DNA of 64,000 bases, taken from assembly GCF_001941485.1 (NCBI RefSeq), contig NZ_CP009247.1, positions 2,356,001-2,420,000 of the forward strand, written 5' to 3'. Under the pieces are notes generated by a model, which saw only the letters and a program-made list of their open reading frames with translations, was not told where the DNA came from and searched no databases. The stretch comes from Corynebacterium frankenforstense DSM 45800. Lineage in GTDB: Bacteria > Actinomycetota > Actinomycetes > Mycobacteriales > Mycobacteriaceae. Position numbers and translations under genes: made by a program. How positions within the stretch are numbered: the first letter of the stretch is position 1; each line of letters starts with the position of its first letter. Positions 37,138 to 44,962 of the stretch are shown here, piece by piece.

Positions 37138-37166
37138 AGCCGGGGAATTGAGGCCGGGGAACTAGG
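37111..37166. repeat. Four tandem 14-bp units across two convergent stop codons
   Basis: GCCGGCGAGCTGAA at 37111-37124 and 37125-37138, then GCCGGGGAATTGAG (37139-37152) and GCCGGGGAACTAGG (37153-37166). The units hold the stop of the small gene (37135-37137) and that of the DHA2 exporter (37162-37164). Confidence 0.9.
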
Positions 37167-38655
37167 CGGCCGGCTCCTCGGTGATGGTGGTGACCTTCGC
37201 GGAGCCGGCGCCCTCCTCGGGGCGACGGATGAACACGGCGAAGGCGACCGCGACGGCCAGCAGCACCGCGTTGACCAGGAAGGCCCAGCCCGCGCCGACG
37301 CCCACGGCGGCCGGGTCGCCGCCGCGGGACTCGGCGACGACCTCGTAGACGGCGATGGAGACGGCCGTGCCGGCCGCGCCCGCCAGCTGCATGACGGTGT
37401 TGAAGATCGCCGAGCCGTGGCTGTAGATCTCGCTGGGCAGCGAGGAGAGCGCGGTGGTGATCAGCGGGGTCAGCGTCATGGCCATGGAGACGGCGAAGAG
37501 CGCGTAGACGGCCAGGATCAGCCCGTAGGGGGTCTCGTGGTCGACGGTGGACAGCCAGAAGAGCGCCACGGCGCCGATCGCCACGCCGGGCCCGATCAGG
37601 GGCCGCGGGCCGAAGCGGTCGAACATCACGCCCGAGACCGGCGAGAGCACCGTCTCGACCAGGCCGCCGGGCAGCGTGGCCAGGCCGGCCAGCAGCGCGG
37701 TGGTCAGCAGCGCCCCCTGCAGGTAGAGCGGCAGCAGGTTGGCCACGCCCAGCATGGCGGCCTGGAAGAAGAGCAGGACGACGGCGCAGAGCACGAAGTT
37801 GCGCACGGTCAGCGGGCGCAGGCTCAGCAGCGCGCGCTCCCCCATGGCCAGCTGGCGCCAGACGAAGAGCGCCAGGCCGATCACGCCGACAACGGCCATG
37901 CCGACCGCGATCGGGGCGGCGTCGCTGCCGCGCACGATGGCGCCGATCGAGCTGAGCGCGTAGACCAGGCCGCCGAAGGCGAAGGCGGAGAGCACCACCG
38001 ACAGCGCGTCGAGCGGGGCGACGCGGATCTCGCCGACGTTCGTCATCCGCCAGGCGGCGAAGAGCCCGGCGATGACCACGAGGCCGGCCATGATCCAGAA
38101 GGTGGTGTGCCAGGTGGAGAAGGACATCACGGCGCCGGCGAAGGTCGGCCCGAGCGCGGGGCCGACGGCCATGACCACGGAGATCGCGCCCATGACGGTG
38201 CCGCGGCGGGCCGGGGGCACGATGGTCATCACCACGGTCATCTGCAGCGGCAGCACCATCGCGGTGCCCACGGCCTGCAGGATGCGCCCGCCGAGCAGCA
38301 CGGGGAAGCTCGGCGCCAGCGCGCAGGCCACGGAGCCGAGCAGGAAGAAGACGGCCGCGGAGAGGTAGACGGTGCGGGTGGTGAAGCGGTCCAGGATCCA
38401 GCCGGTGGTCGGCATCATCACGGCCATCGTCAGCATCACCGCGGTGAGCAGCCACTGGGCGGTGGCGGCGGCGACGTCGAAGTCCGCCATGATCACGGGC
38501 AGGGCGACCGAGAGGGCCGTCTCGTTGAGCAGCATCACGAACGAGGTGGCCACCAGGGTCGCGATGACGGTCACCGCGGTGGCGTCGAGCTTCTCCGGCT
38601 GCTCGGGCCGTCCGGGCTCGCGGGCGGCGGATTCGGGGGCGGGTGTCTGGCTCAT
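37162..38655 (-). CDS. DHA2-family MFS drug exporter
   Basis: Proton-coupled multidrug efflux permease of the EmrB/QacA/LmrB type, 497 residues with about 14 hydrophobic segments. Family motifs: the helix 1 region FVMLLNETALSVALPVIMADF, QWLLTAVMLTMAVMMPTTGWI (QWLxTxYML-like) and GRILQAVGTAMVLPLQMTVV with motif C-like GAISVVMAVGPALGPTFAGAV. ATG 38655 has GGAG five bases upstream. Upstream are a promoter, a 30-codon ORF and a terminator hairpin, which suggest transcription attenuation by a translation-active drug. Confidence 0.92.
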   Translation of the reverse strand: MSQTPAPESAAREPGRPEQPEKLDATAVTVIATLVATSFVMLLNETALSVALPVIMADFDVAAATAQWLLTAVMLTMAVMMPTTGWILDRFTTRTVYLSAAVFFLLGSVACALAPSFPVLLGGRILQAVGTAMVLPLQMTVVMTIVPPARRGTVMGAISVVMAVGPALGPTFAGAVMSFSTWHTTFWIMAGLVVIAGLFAAWRMTNVGEIRVAPLDALSVVLSAFAFGGLVYALSSIGAIVRGSDAAPIAVGMAVVGVIGLALFVWRQLAMGERALLSLRPLTVRNFVLCAVVLLFFQAAMLGVANLLPLYLQGALLTTALLAGLATLPGGLVETVLSPVSGVMFDRFGPRPLIGPGVAIGAVALFWLSTVDHETPYGLILAVYALFAVSMAMTLTPLITTALSSLPSEIYSHGSAIFNTVMQLAGAAGTAVSIAVYEVVAESRGGDPAAVGVGAGWAFLVNAVLLAVAVAFAVFIRRPEEGAGSAKVTTITEEPAA

Positions 38656-38744
38656 ACGCGCTCCTTCAAAACAACGAAGAAGGCCTCCGCGCATTCGTCC
38701 GGTTGCGCGGGGCCTTCAATGAAATTGTGGTTGGTGCAGGTCAA
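38652..38744 (-). CDS. Possible leader ORF of the DHA2 exporter
   Basis: A 30-codon frame starting TTG 38744 (MTCTNHNFIEGPAQPDEC...) and ending in TGA that overlaps the exporter ATG (ATGA). It starts nine bases after a TAGACT -10 box and runs through the terminator hairpin, so ribosome position would control hairpin formation. The TTG start has no ribosome site. This is a prediction from layout, not from similarity. Confidence 0.4.
   Translation of the reverse strand: MTCTNHNFIEGPAQPDECAEAFFVVLKERV
38667..38715 (-). terminator. Attenuator-like hairpin in the exporter leader
   Basis: Arms 38704-38715 (AGGCCCCGCGCA on the minus strand) and 38681-38693 (TGCGCGGAGGCCT) pair over 11 bp with one small bulge and a 10-base loop. 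A T-rich tract (TTCTTCGTTGTTTT) follows, then the exporter ribosome site. It lies between promoter and gene, so it can only act as an attenuator. Confidence 0.6.
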
Positions 38745-38753
38745 GCGAAGGGC

Positions 38754-38782
38754 AGTCTATCCAGCCGTCACCTGACCCGCAA
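38754..38782 (-). promoter_or_regulatory. Promoter of the DHA2 exporter
   Basis: On the minus strand TTGCGG (38777-38782), a 17-base spacer and TAGACT (38754-38759), just after the gltS stop codon. It gives a leader of about 95 bases. Confidence 0.6.
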
Positions 38783-38785
38783 CCG

Positions 38786-40141
38786 TCAGCCGATTATCTT
38801 GCGTCTGGCCTCGTCCTGGGTGTGCCCGGGCAGCCAGCGGAAGACGAACGGCGTGACCAGCACCACCACGGCTATCACCGTGGAGACGATGCCCAGTCCC
38901 ATGGTCCAGCCGGCCACGGCAGCGATCGGGGCGACGATGGTCATGCCGATCTCGAAGGGGGCGAAGCCGATGTAGGCCACGCCGTACTCGTTCAGCGTGC
39001 CGGACTTCATCTTCGGGTCGACGATCTTGAGCAGGGCGATACCGGTGGCCACGGCGGCGGTGGCCCAGCCCCAGCCGAAGAGGCCGCGCTCGAGCCAGTT
39101 CTTCCCGAAGTAGACCGGCGAGGCGATGAAGAAGAACAGCGTGCACCACAGGGTGCCCAGCACGAAGAGGACGACCAGCGGCACCAGGTAGTCGGCGATG
39201 GCCGAGGGGATGATCGAGGCGATGCCGAAGGCGATCAGGTAGTCGGTCGCACCACCGGAGACGGAGTTGACCGTGTCGCGGTCGAGGTAGTCGCGCGCGC
39301 CGACCATGTTCATCAGCAGCTTGACCACGATGCCGACCACGAAGGACATGGCGAACAGCGGGATGGAGACCGCCGGGAAGAAGTACTTGATCAGGTCGTT
39401 GACGTAGTAGGCGATCATGATCACCAGGGCGATGACGCCGACGTGCAGGGTGACCGCCTCGATCGAGGAGGGGTTGGTGGTCGCCTTGCCGATCGAGGGG
39501 CGCTCGTCGTGCTCGGAGATGTAGCCGGAGCGCATCTCCTTGGGCAGGGTGCCGGGCACGGTCGAGGCGCGCCCGGTGCGGATGCCCCAGTTGGCGAAGA
39601 TGACGCCGCCGACGATGGCCGCCAGCGTGCCGATGGTCGCCGAGGTGAAGCCCAGCGAGCTGGCCACGCCGTCCGCGCCCGCGGCGTCCAGCGAGGAGCC
39701 GACGGCCGCCGCGGTGCCGAAGCCGCCGATGAAGCCGGTCGGCAGCATCATGCCGAACCAGTCCTCGGTGCCCCAGATCGGCTTGAACAGGAAGATGCCC
39801 AGCAGGATGAACAGGCCCCACTGGATCATGAACATGCCGGTCGAGTAGGACCACATGGTCTTCGCGCCGGACCGCACGGAGCGGTCGAAGACCATGGAGA
39901 AGGGCATGGAGGCGAAGACGGCGGCGATCAGGATCGTCGTGTAGTCGCCCATGTTGTCGGAGAACCCGATCCAGCCCAGCGCGCCCGGCCCGAGCAGCAG
40001 GCCGAGCAGGCCGCCGATGATCGGGCTGGGCAGCAGCAGCTGCTGGAACCAGGGGACGGTGCGCCGCAGCACGTTGCCGATGACCATCAGGATGGAGATC
40101 CATCCCACGTCAATCAGCAGGGAAAAGGGGGTGTATTCCAC
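38786..40141 (-). CDS. gltS: Sodium/glutamate symporter family protein
   Basis: Sodium-coupled glutamate transporter-like membrane protein, 451 residues, about 11-12 hydrophobic segments. It begins with PFSLLIDVGWISILMVIGNVLRR and LPSPIIGGLLGLLLGP. The glycine-rich re-entrant region LPTGFIGGFGTAAAVGSSLD (about 130-150) fits the GltS/ESS pore loops, and a second inverted half has TDYLIAFGIASIIPSAIADYLVPLV. The start is GTG 40141 with GAGGAGCAGAA upstream. The substrate is inferred from family only. Confidence 0.88.
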   Translation of the reverse strand: MEYTPFSLLIDVGWISILMVIGNVLRRTVPWFQQLLLPSPIIGGLLGLLLGPGALGWIGFSDNMGDYTTILIAAVFASMPFSMVFDRSVRSGAKTMWSYSTGMFMIQWGLFILLGIFLFKPIWGTEDWFGMMLPTGFIGGFGTAAAVGSSLDAAGADGVASSLGFTSATIGTLAAIVGGVIFANWGIRTGRASTVPGTLPKEMRSGYISEHDERPSIGKATTNPSSIEAVTLHVGVIALVIMIAYYVNDLIKYFFPAVSIPLFAMSFVVGIVVKLLMNMVGARDYLDRDTVNSVSGGATDYLIAFGIASIIPSAIADYLVPLVVLFVLGTLWCTLFFFIASPVYFGKNWLERGLFGWGWATAAVATGIALLKIVDPKMKSGTLNEYGVAYIGFAPFEIGMTIVAPIAAVAGWTMGLGIVSTVIAVVVLVTPFVFRWLPGHTQDEARRKIIG

Positions 40142-40308
40142 TTCTGCTCCTCGTGAGAATCCGTCTGGGTCCGGGACCGTCCGGAGACTGTCCGGTTCGC
40201 GGACGGCGCATCATCCTTCGGGAGTGCACCAGACAACTACTCTAGTTCCCGGCGTCGGAGGCCACACCACCAGCTCGGTCACACCACTTTCCCGATAGGC
40301 TCGGTGAC

Positions 40309-41415
40309 ATGTACACGAACGTCGACGTCGTCGTCATCGGCGCCGGGCAGGCGGGCCTGGCCACCGCCCACGAGCTGCGCCGTCGCGGCGTGGAGCGCTT
40401 CGTCGTCCTCGACGCCGGCGCCGGTCCGGGCGGCGCCTGGCGCGAGCGCTGGGACTCCCTGACCCTGGGCCGCGCCCACGGCATCGCCGACCTGCCCGGC
40501 CTGCCCATGCGGCGCCCCGACCCGTCCGTGCCCGCCTCCCGCCTCGTCGCCGAGTACTACGGCGCCTACGAGCGCCGGTTCGCCCTGCCGGTCCTGCGCC
40601 CCGTGCGGGTGCGGTCCGTGGAGTCGATTGACGACGCCCTGGTGGTCACCGCCGCGGGCGGCGCCCGGTGGCGCGCCCGCGTGGTGGTCAACGCCACGGG
40701 CACCTGGACCCGGCCGTTCGTGCCGCACCTCCCGGGGCTCGGGGAGTTCCGCGGAAAGGTGCTGCACACGGTCGACTACACCCGGGCCGCCGACTTCGCG
40801 GGGGCGCGCACCGTGGTCGTCGGCGGCGGGCTCTCGGCGGTGCAGTTCCTCCTCGAGCTCGCCGAGGTCACCGGGACCGTCTGGTCCACCCGCACCCCGC
40901 CGCGCTTCACCGCCCGCCCCTTCGACCTGGCCTGGGGCCGCGACGTCGAGGCCCGGGTGCGCGCCGACACGGCGGCCGGCCGCGCGCCGAGGCCGGTGGT
41001 CGAGAACACCGGCATCCCCTCCCTGCCGGAGTATCTGGAGGGTGTCGCGGACGGCACGCTCGTCTCGCGCGGGCCTCTGGCCCGCGCCACGGCGCACGGT
41101 GTCGTCTTCGGCGAGCCGCGCGACGTCGGCAAGCGGGAGCTCGTGGTGCCGGGCAGTTGGGCGCCGCAGCCGGGGCCGGTGGACGCGGACGTCATCTTCT
41201 TCAACACGGGCTTCCGGCCGGCGCTCGGGCACCTGGCGCCGCTGCGGCTGCGCGGGCCGGGCGGCGGGATCCGGATGCGCGACGAGGTCACCCCGGAGCG
41301 CGAGCCGCGGGTGCTGCTCGCGGGCTACGGTTCGACGGCGTCGACGGTGGGTGCGACGCGTGCGGGACGCAAGGCGGGCCGCGCCGCTGCAAAGTTGTTG
41401 ACACGTCAGCTATAA
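40309..41415 (+). CDS. Flavin-containing monooxygenase-like NAD(P)-dependent oxidoreductase
   Basis: FAD/NAD(P) two-dinucleotide-fold enzyme, 368 residues, of the flavin monooxygenase/CzcO type. The FAD motif is VVVIGAGQAGLATA, the segment GGAWRERWDSLTL follows the family pattern GG.W..RW, VVNATGTWTRPFVP is the ATG motif region, and the NADP motif is TVVVGGGLSAVQFLLEL. The C-terminal NTGFRP and GYGSTASTVGATRAGRK close the FAD site. It may oxidise a small organic sulfur or nitrogen compound. TAGGCT (40296-40301) ends seven bases before ATG; leaderless. Confidence 0.88.
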   Translation: MYTNVDVVVIGAGQAGLATAHELRRRGVERFVVLDAGAGPGGAWRERWDSLTLGRAHGIADLPGLPMRRPDPSVPASRLVAEYYGAYERRFALPVLRPVRVRSVESIDDALVVTAAGGARWRARVVVNATGTWTRPFVPHLPGLGEFRGKVLHTVDYTRAADFAGARTVVVGGGLSAVQFLLELAEVTGTVWSTRTPPRFTARPFDLAWGRDVEARVRADTAAGRAPRPVVENTGIPSLPEYLEGVADGTLVSRGPLARATAHGVVFGEPRDVGKRELVVPGSWAPQPGPVDADVIFFNTGFRPALGHLAPLRLRGPGGGIRMRDEVTPEREPRVLLAGYGSTASTVGATRAGRKAGRAAAKLLTRQL

Positions 41416-41416
41416 T
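41411..41416 (+). promoter_or_regulatory. Consensus -10 box of the LLM oxidoreductase gene
   Basis: TATAAT six bases before ATG 41423, with TGCAAA as a possible -35 at a 17-base spacing. The box overlaps the TAA of the upstream gene (41413-41415). It is the best example of the leaderless layout in the window. Confidence 0.75.
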
Positions 41417-41422
41417 GGCCGC

Positions 41423-42484
41423 ATGAAATACTTCGGATACCTCTCCTTCGGACACCACGCCATCGGCCACCAGAGCGGCCCCGACGCCGGCGAGAGCCTC
41501 ACGCAGGCCGTCGAGCTGGCCCGGCGCGCCGACGCGATCGGCGTCAACGGCGCCTACTTCCGCGTCCACCACTTCGCCCCGCAGCACTCCTCGCCGATGA
41601 GCCTGCTCGGCGCCGTGGCCGGCGCGACCGAGAACCTCGAGGTCGGCACCGGCGTGATCGACATGCGCTACGAGAACCCGCTGCACCTGGCCGAGGAGGC
41701 CGCCACCCTCGACCTCGTCTCCCGCGGGCGCGTGGCCCTCGGCGTCTCGCGCGGCTCACCCGAGCCCGCCCGCCGCGGCTGGGAGGCCTTCGGCTACACC
41801 GCCGAGGCCCCCGACGGGCGCGACATGGCCCGGCAGAAGTTCCTGCGCCTGCTCGCCGCCGCCGACGGCGAGGCGATGGCCGTCTCCGACACCCTGGAGA
41901 ACCAGTACCCGCAGATGTACCACCCGGGCGTCGGCCTGCCCGTCTTTCCGCAGTCGCCGACGCTGCGCCGCCACATCTGGTGGGGCGCGGGCTCGCACGC
42001 CACCGCCGAGCAGGCCGCCCACGACGGCGTGAACCTGATGAGCTCGACGCTCGTCAGCGAGGCCGACGGCTCCTCGCTCGGCGACCTGCAGGCCGAGCAG
42101 ATCGAGCGCTACCGCGCCGCGTGGAAGGAAGCCGGCCACCCCTGGACCCCGCGCGTGTCCGTCTCCCGCTCCGTCTTCCCCATCGTGACGGGGCGCGACC
42201 GCGAGCTCTTCGGCACGCTGGCCTCCGGCGACCAGGTCGGCTCGCTCGGCGAGGGCGTGCCCGTCACCTTCGGCGGCACCTACGCCGCCGAGCCGGACAA
42301 GCTCGTCGAGCAGCTGCGCGCCGACGCCGCCGTGATGAGCGCGGACACCCTCATGCTCACCATCCCCAACCCGATGGGTGTCGAGGTCAACGCCTCGATC
42401 CTGGAGAACTTCGCCCGCCACGTCGCCGGCGAGCTCGGCTGGCGGCCGGGCGCCCCGGACACCGACCTGACCGGGCTGGAGTGA
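41423..42484 (+). CDS. LLM-class flavin-dependent oxidoreductase
   Basis: Luciferase-like TIM-barrel monooxygenase using reduced FMN or F420, 353 residues. Signs are MKYFGYLSFG at the barrel start, GAYFRVHHFAPQHSSPMSLLGAVAGATENLEVGTGVIDMRYENPLHLAEEAATLDLVSRGRVALGVSRG, and the later HIWWGAGSHATAEQAAHDGVNLM. A perfect TATAAT (41411-41416) overlaps the stop codon of the preceding gene and ends six bases before the ATG, so this gene has its own strong leaderless promoter. Three 23-bp repeats follow the stop. Confidence 0.92.
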   Translation: MKYFGYLSFGHHAIGHQSGPDAGESLTQAVELARRADAIGVNGAYFRVHHFAPQHSSPMSLLGAVAGATENLEVGTGVIDMRYENPLHLAEEAATLDLVSRGRVALGVSRGSPEPARRGWEAFGYTAEAPDGRDMARQKFLRLLAAADGEAMAVSDTLENQYPQMYHPGVGLPVFPQSPTLRRHIWWGAGSHATAEQAAHDGVNLMSSTLVSEADGSSLGDLQAEQIERYRAAWKEAGHPWTPRVSVSRSVFPIVTGRDRELFGTLASGDQVGSLGEGVPVTFGGTYAAEPDKLVEQLRADAAVMSADTLMLTIPNPMGVEVNASILENFARHVAGELGWRPGAPDTDLTGLE

Positions 42485-42550
42485 CCGACCTGAACGCGTT
42501 GGGGTGACTGGCCTGAACGCATTGGGGTGACTGGCCTGAACGCATTGGAG
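42482..42550 (+). repeat. Three tandem 23-bp repeats after the LLM gene
   Basis: Copies at 42482-42504, 42505-42527 and 42528-42550, each beginning TGACYGRCCTGAACGC and ending TTGGRG. The first begins with the gene's TGA stop. The last coding bases (accgacctgaccgggctggag) are a more diverged fourth copy. Confidence 0.92.
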
Positions 42551-42583
42551 TGACGCGGCGGGCCGGACCCTAAGATTGGCCCC

Positions 42584-43795
42584 ATGCCCGCCAGCTTCGC
42601 CGACCTCGCCCGCCTGATCCGCGGCCACGCCGACGCCTTCGCCGCCGCCGTCCGCGGACGCCTGGCCGAGGACTTCGGCCAGGCCGCGGCCGTGCCCTCC
42701 CTGCGCGCCGCCGAGCCCACCGTCGCCTTCGTCGCCGCCTGGGTCCTCGAGCACAACCCGGAGCCGCGCTCCGGCCACCTGCCCGTCCTCTCCGACGAGG
42801 TCGCCGGCCGGCTCGCCGCCGTCGCCCGCGCCGAGCGCCGCCACGGTTTGCCCGCCGCCCGCTACGCCGCCCAGGCCACCGCCCTGCGCGCGGGCCTGCG
42901 TGCCGCGCTCAAGGCCGCCGGCGCGCACTACACGCTGGCCGCCGCCCGCGCCGAGGACCTCGCCGAGGTCTGCTGCGCCCACATGGCCGACGCCGACCTC
43001 GCCGACGCCCGCGCCGGCGTGCCCGCCGCCTCGGCCGGGCAGGTCATCTCCGTCGAGCGGCCCGCCCGCCGCATCGCGGTGATCTCCGTGGACGCCGGCC
43101 TGCCGGTGGCCTACACGCCCGGCCAGCGCCTGCCCACCACCGCCACCTACACCCCCGGGGTGTGGGTGCCGCTGGCCCCGGCGCTGCCGGCCGACGCGAT
43201 GGGTCAGCTGCGCTTCCACCTCGACCTGTCCGCCGACTGCCCCGTCCACGACCTCGGCCGCGCCCGGGTGGGCGACCAGTGGGTCTTCGGGCGCCCCGAG
43301 GGCGGGCTGCGCCTGGACCCCGCCGACCCGCGCCCGGTGACGATGATCGCCCACGGCACCGGCTGGGCCCCGCTGCGCGCCCTGGTCACCGCGCTGCTCA
43401 GCGCCCAGACCCGCCCCGAGGTCCACGTGGTCATGCACGCCGAGTACCCCGGCGAGCTCTACGACCTGCCCGCGCTCTCAGCGCTCGCGGCGGCGACCTC
43501 GTGGCTCACCGTCACCGCCACCGCCGCGCACCCCACCGACGCGTGGTGGGTGCGCTCCTCGGTCAAGTTGCCTTCTGCCGGGGCGGGGGCCGGGGCTGGT
43601 TCCGGGGCGGGGGCCGGTTCCGGGGTCGTCAGGACGGTCGCCGAGCCCGTCGAGGCCGCCGGGGACCTCACCGGCCGGCGCGTCATCGTCGCCGGCCCGC
43701 CCGAGCCGGCCGCAGCGAGCGTGGCCGCCGCCCGCGCCGCCGGCGCCGCCGACGTGCAGGTCGAGGACTTCTCGCCCGTGTTCAGCTGGGACTAG
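42584..43795 (+). CDS. Flavohemoprotein/FNR-like oxidoreductase, degenerate
   Basis: 403 residues. The N-terminal 140 residues are helical and could be a globin-like domain. The middle (QVISVERPARRIAVISVDAGLPVAYTPGQRLP) and C-terminal parts resemble the FAD- and NAD-binding halves of a ferredoxin-reductase-like module: VTMIAHGTGWAPLRALVTAL matches the GTGxAPL pyrophosphate loop, and VHVVMHAEYPGELYDL follows it. I do not find the RxYS flavin motif. A Gly/Ala/Ser stretch (GAGAGAGSGAGAGSG, about residues 331-345) interrupts the NAD half. TAAGAT (42571-42576) gives a leaderless start. Confidence 0.7.
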   Translation: MPASFADLARLIRGHADAFAAAVRGRLAEDFGQAAAVPSLRAAEPTVAFVAAWVLEHNPEPRSGHLPVLSDEVAGRLAAVARAERRHGLPAARYAAQATALRAGLRAALKAAGAHYTLAAARAEDLAEVCCAHMADADLADARAGVPAASAGQVISVERPARRIAVISVDAGLPVAYTPGQRLPTTATYTPGVWVPLAPALPADAMGQLRFHLDLSADCPVHDLGRARVGDQWVFGRPEGGLRLDPADPRPVTMIAHGTGWAPLRALVTALLSAQTRPEVHVVMHAEYPGELYDLPALSALAAATSWLTVTATAAHPTDAWWVRSSVKLPSAGAGAGAGSGAGAGSGVVRTVAEPVEAAGDLTGRRVIVAGPPEPAAASVAAARAAGAADVQVEDFSPVFSWD

Positions 43796-43817
43796 GTCCG
43801 CGTCCGGGGCCGGGCGC

Positions 43818-44612
43818 TCAGCGCGGCAGCACCGGGAGGGTGCGGCGCTGCTGCGCCACGGCCTCCGTGTCGATGTCCGCGTAGATGATCCCGGGCCGGT
43901 CGCCGGCCTCCTCGACGATGCCCGCGTCCGGGCCCACGACCACCGAGTGGCCCACGCCCGTCGGCCCGTCGGTCTCCTCCTCGGGCAGCGCCTGGTCCGC
44001 CCCGACGATGTAGCAGCCGGTGTCCATCGCGCGCGCCCGGGTCACCAGCAGCCACTGCTCGAGCTTGCCTGGCCCGTCCGCCCAGCTCGTGGGCACCACC
44101 ACGGCGTGCGCGCCGCGGCAGGCCAGCTCGCGGAAGAGCTCCGGGAAGCGCAGGTCGAAGCAGATCGCCACGCCCAGGCGCACCCCGTCGACGTCGAAGG
44201 TGACCACGCGTTCGCCGGGCTTGACCGTGGCGGACTCCTCGTAGTCGAAGGCGTCGTAGGTGTGGATCTTGTCGTAGTGGTCGTCCACGCCGGGGCCGGT
44301 GATCAGCGCCGTGTTGAAGACGCGGTTGACCGTCCTTCCGTCCCGGAAGGCCTGGTCGGCCGGGCGGAACATGCCGACGACGACCACGGTGCCCGTCTCC
44401 TCGGCCACCGCGCGCACGCCTTCGGCGAAGGGCCCGTCGAGCTCCTCGGCGCGCTCGTCGAGGCGCCCGGTGCCGAAGGCCTGGGAGCTCGCCTCGGGCA
44501 GCACGACCACGCGCGCGCCCGCGGCCGCCGCCTCCCGGACCGCCTCGGTGACCGTGACCAGGTTCTTCTCCGGGTCACCCGTGGACAGGATCTGTGCCGC
44601 CGCAATTCGCAT
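43818..44612 (-). CDS. Carbon-nitrogen hydrolase (nitrilase superfamily)
   Basis: Amidase of the nitrilase superfamily, 264 residues. The Glu-Lys-Cys triad is visible: E in VVVLPEASSQ (about residue 42), K in DKIHTYDAFDY (about 113) and C in VAICFDLRFPELFREL (about 150). This matches the Nit/deaminated-glutathione amidase group, a metabolite repair role, but omega-amidase activity is also possible. TACCCT (44619-44624, minus strand) lies six bases before ATG 44612; leaderless. It is convergent with the FNR-like gene. Confidence 0.9.
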   Translation of the reverse strand: MRIAAAQILSTGDPEKNLVTVTEAVREAAAAGARVVVLPEASSQAFGTGRLDERAEELDGPFAEGVRAVAEETGTVVVVGMFRPADQAFRDGRTVNRVFNTALITGPGVDDHYDKIHTYDAFDYEESATVKPGERVVTFDVDGVRLGVAICFDLRFPELFRELACRGAHAVVVPTSWADGPGKLEQWLLVTRARAMDTGCYIVGADQALPEEETDGPTGVGHSVVVGPDAGIVEEAGDRPGIIYADIDTEAVAQQRRTLPVLPR

Positions 44613-44624
44613 GGTCCCAGGGTA

Positions 44625-44649
44625 TGTGGATGGGCCCGAGTTATCCACA
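44625..44649. promoter_or_regulatory. DnaA-box-like pair between divergent genes
   Basis: TTATCCACA (44641-44649) is a perfect DnaA box on the plus strand. TGTGGATGG (44625-44633) is a 7/9 match in the opposite orientation, seven bases away. The second abuts the -10 box of the nitrilase gene. Confidence 0.5.
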
Positions 44650-44701
44650 GGTTCGCCGCTCGCGGCGCGCACCGCGCGCTCCGGCACGCTGCAATGGGGC
44701 C

Positions 44702-44962
44702 ATGACCGAGAACCTGATCCTCACCGAGGCCTTCCACGCCCGCCTCCGCGCCGCACTGGCCGCCGTCAACGCCCCCTCGATCGCCGTCCCGCTCGCCGAC
44801 CCGCCCCGCACCGCCGCTGCGCTCACCCGCGCCCTCACCGCCTGGAACGGCACCCTGTCCGATCGCGCCCGCCGCCGCGCCGAGGTGCTCGCGGATCTGA
44901 GTCTGCTCTCCGAGACCGCGCTGGCCGCCGACGCGGAGACCGCCGCATGGCTCCGGCGCTGA
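44702..44962 (+). CDS. Small helical WNG protein (possible WXG100-like partner)
   Basis: 86 residues, almost all helix-forming, with Trp-Asn-Gly at about residues 48-50 in the middle (LTRALTAWNGTLSDRARR). Size and central W-x-G recall WXG100/Esx proteins, although the Pro-rich stretch before it and the lack of a YxxxD/E tail are against a canonical member. The 3' end overlaps the next gene by 16 bases, so the two are translated together. TGCAAT six bases before ATG is a weak -10. I would call it a hypothetical partner of the DUF1023 hydrolase. Confidence 0.6.
   Translation: MTENLILTEAFHARLRAALAAVNAPSIAVPLADPPRTAAALTRALTAWNGTLSDRARRRAEVLADLSLLSETALAADAETAAWLRR

Noticed and set aside
38656..38694. 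Earlier ATG (38694) as start of the DHA2 exporter
   Set aside because: It lies inside the terminator hairpin and has no ribosome site, while ATG 38655 has GGAG at the right distance and begins the family-like N-terminus.
44641..44649. Replication origin
   Set aside because: Only one perfect DnaA box with one partner, no AT-rich unwinding region and no dnaA/dnaN genes.
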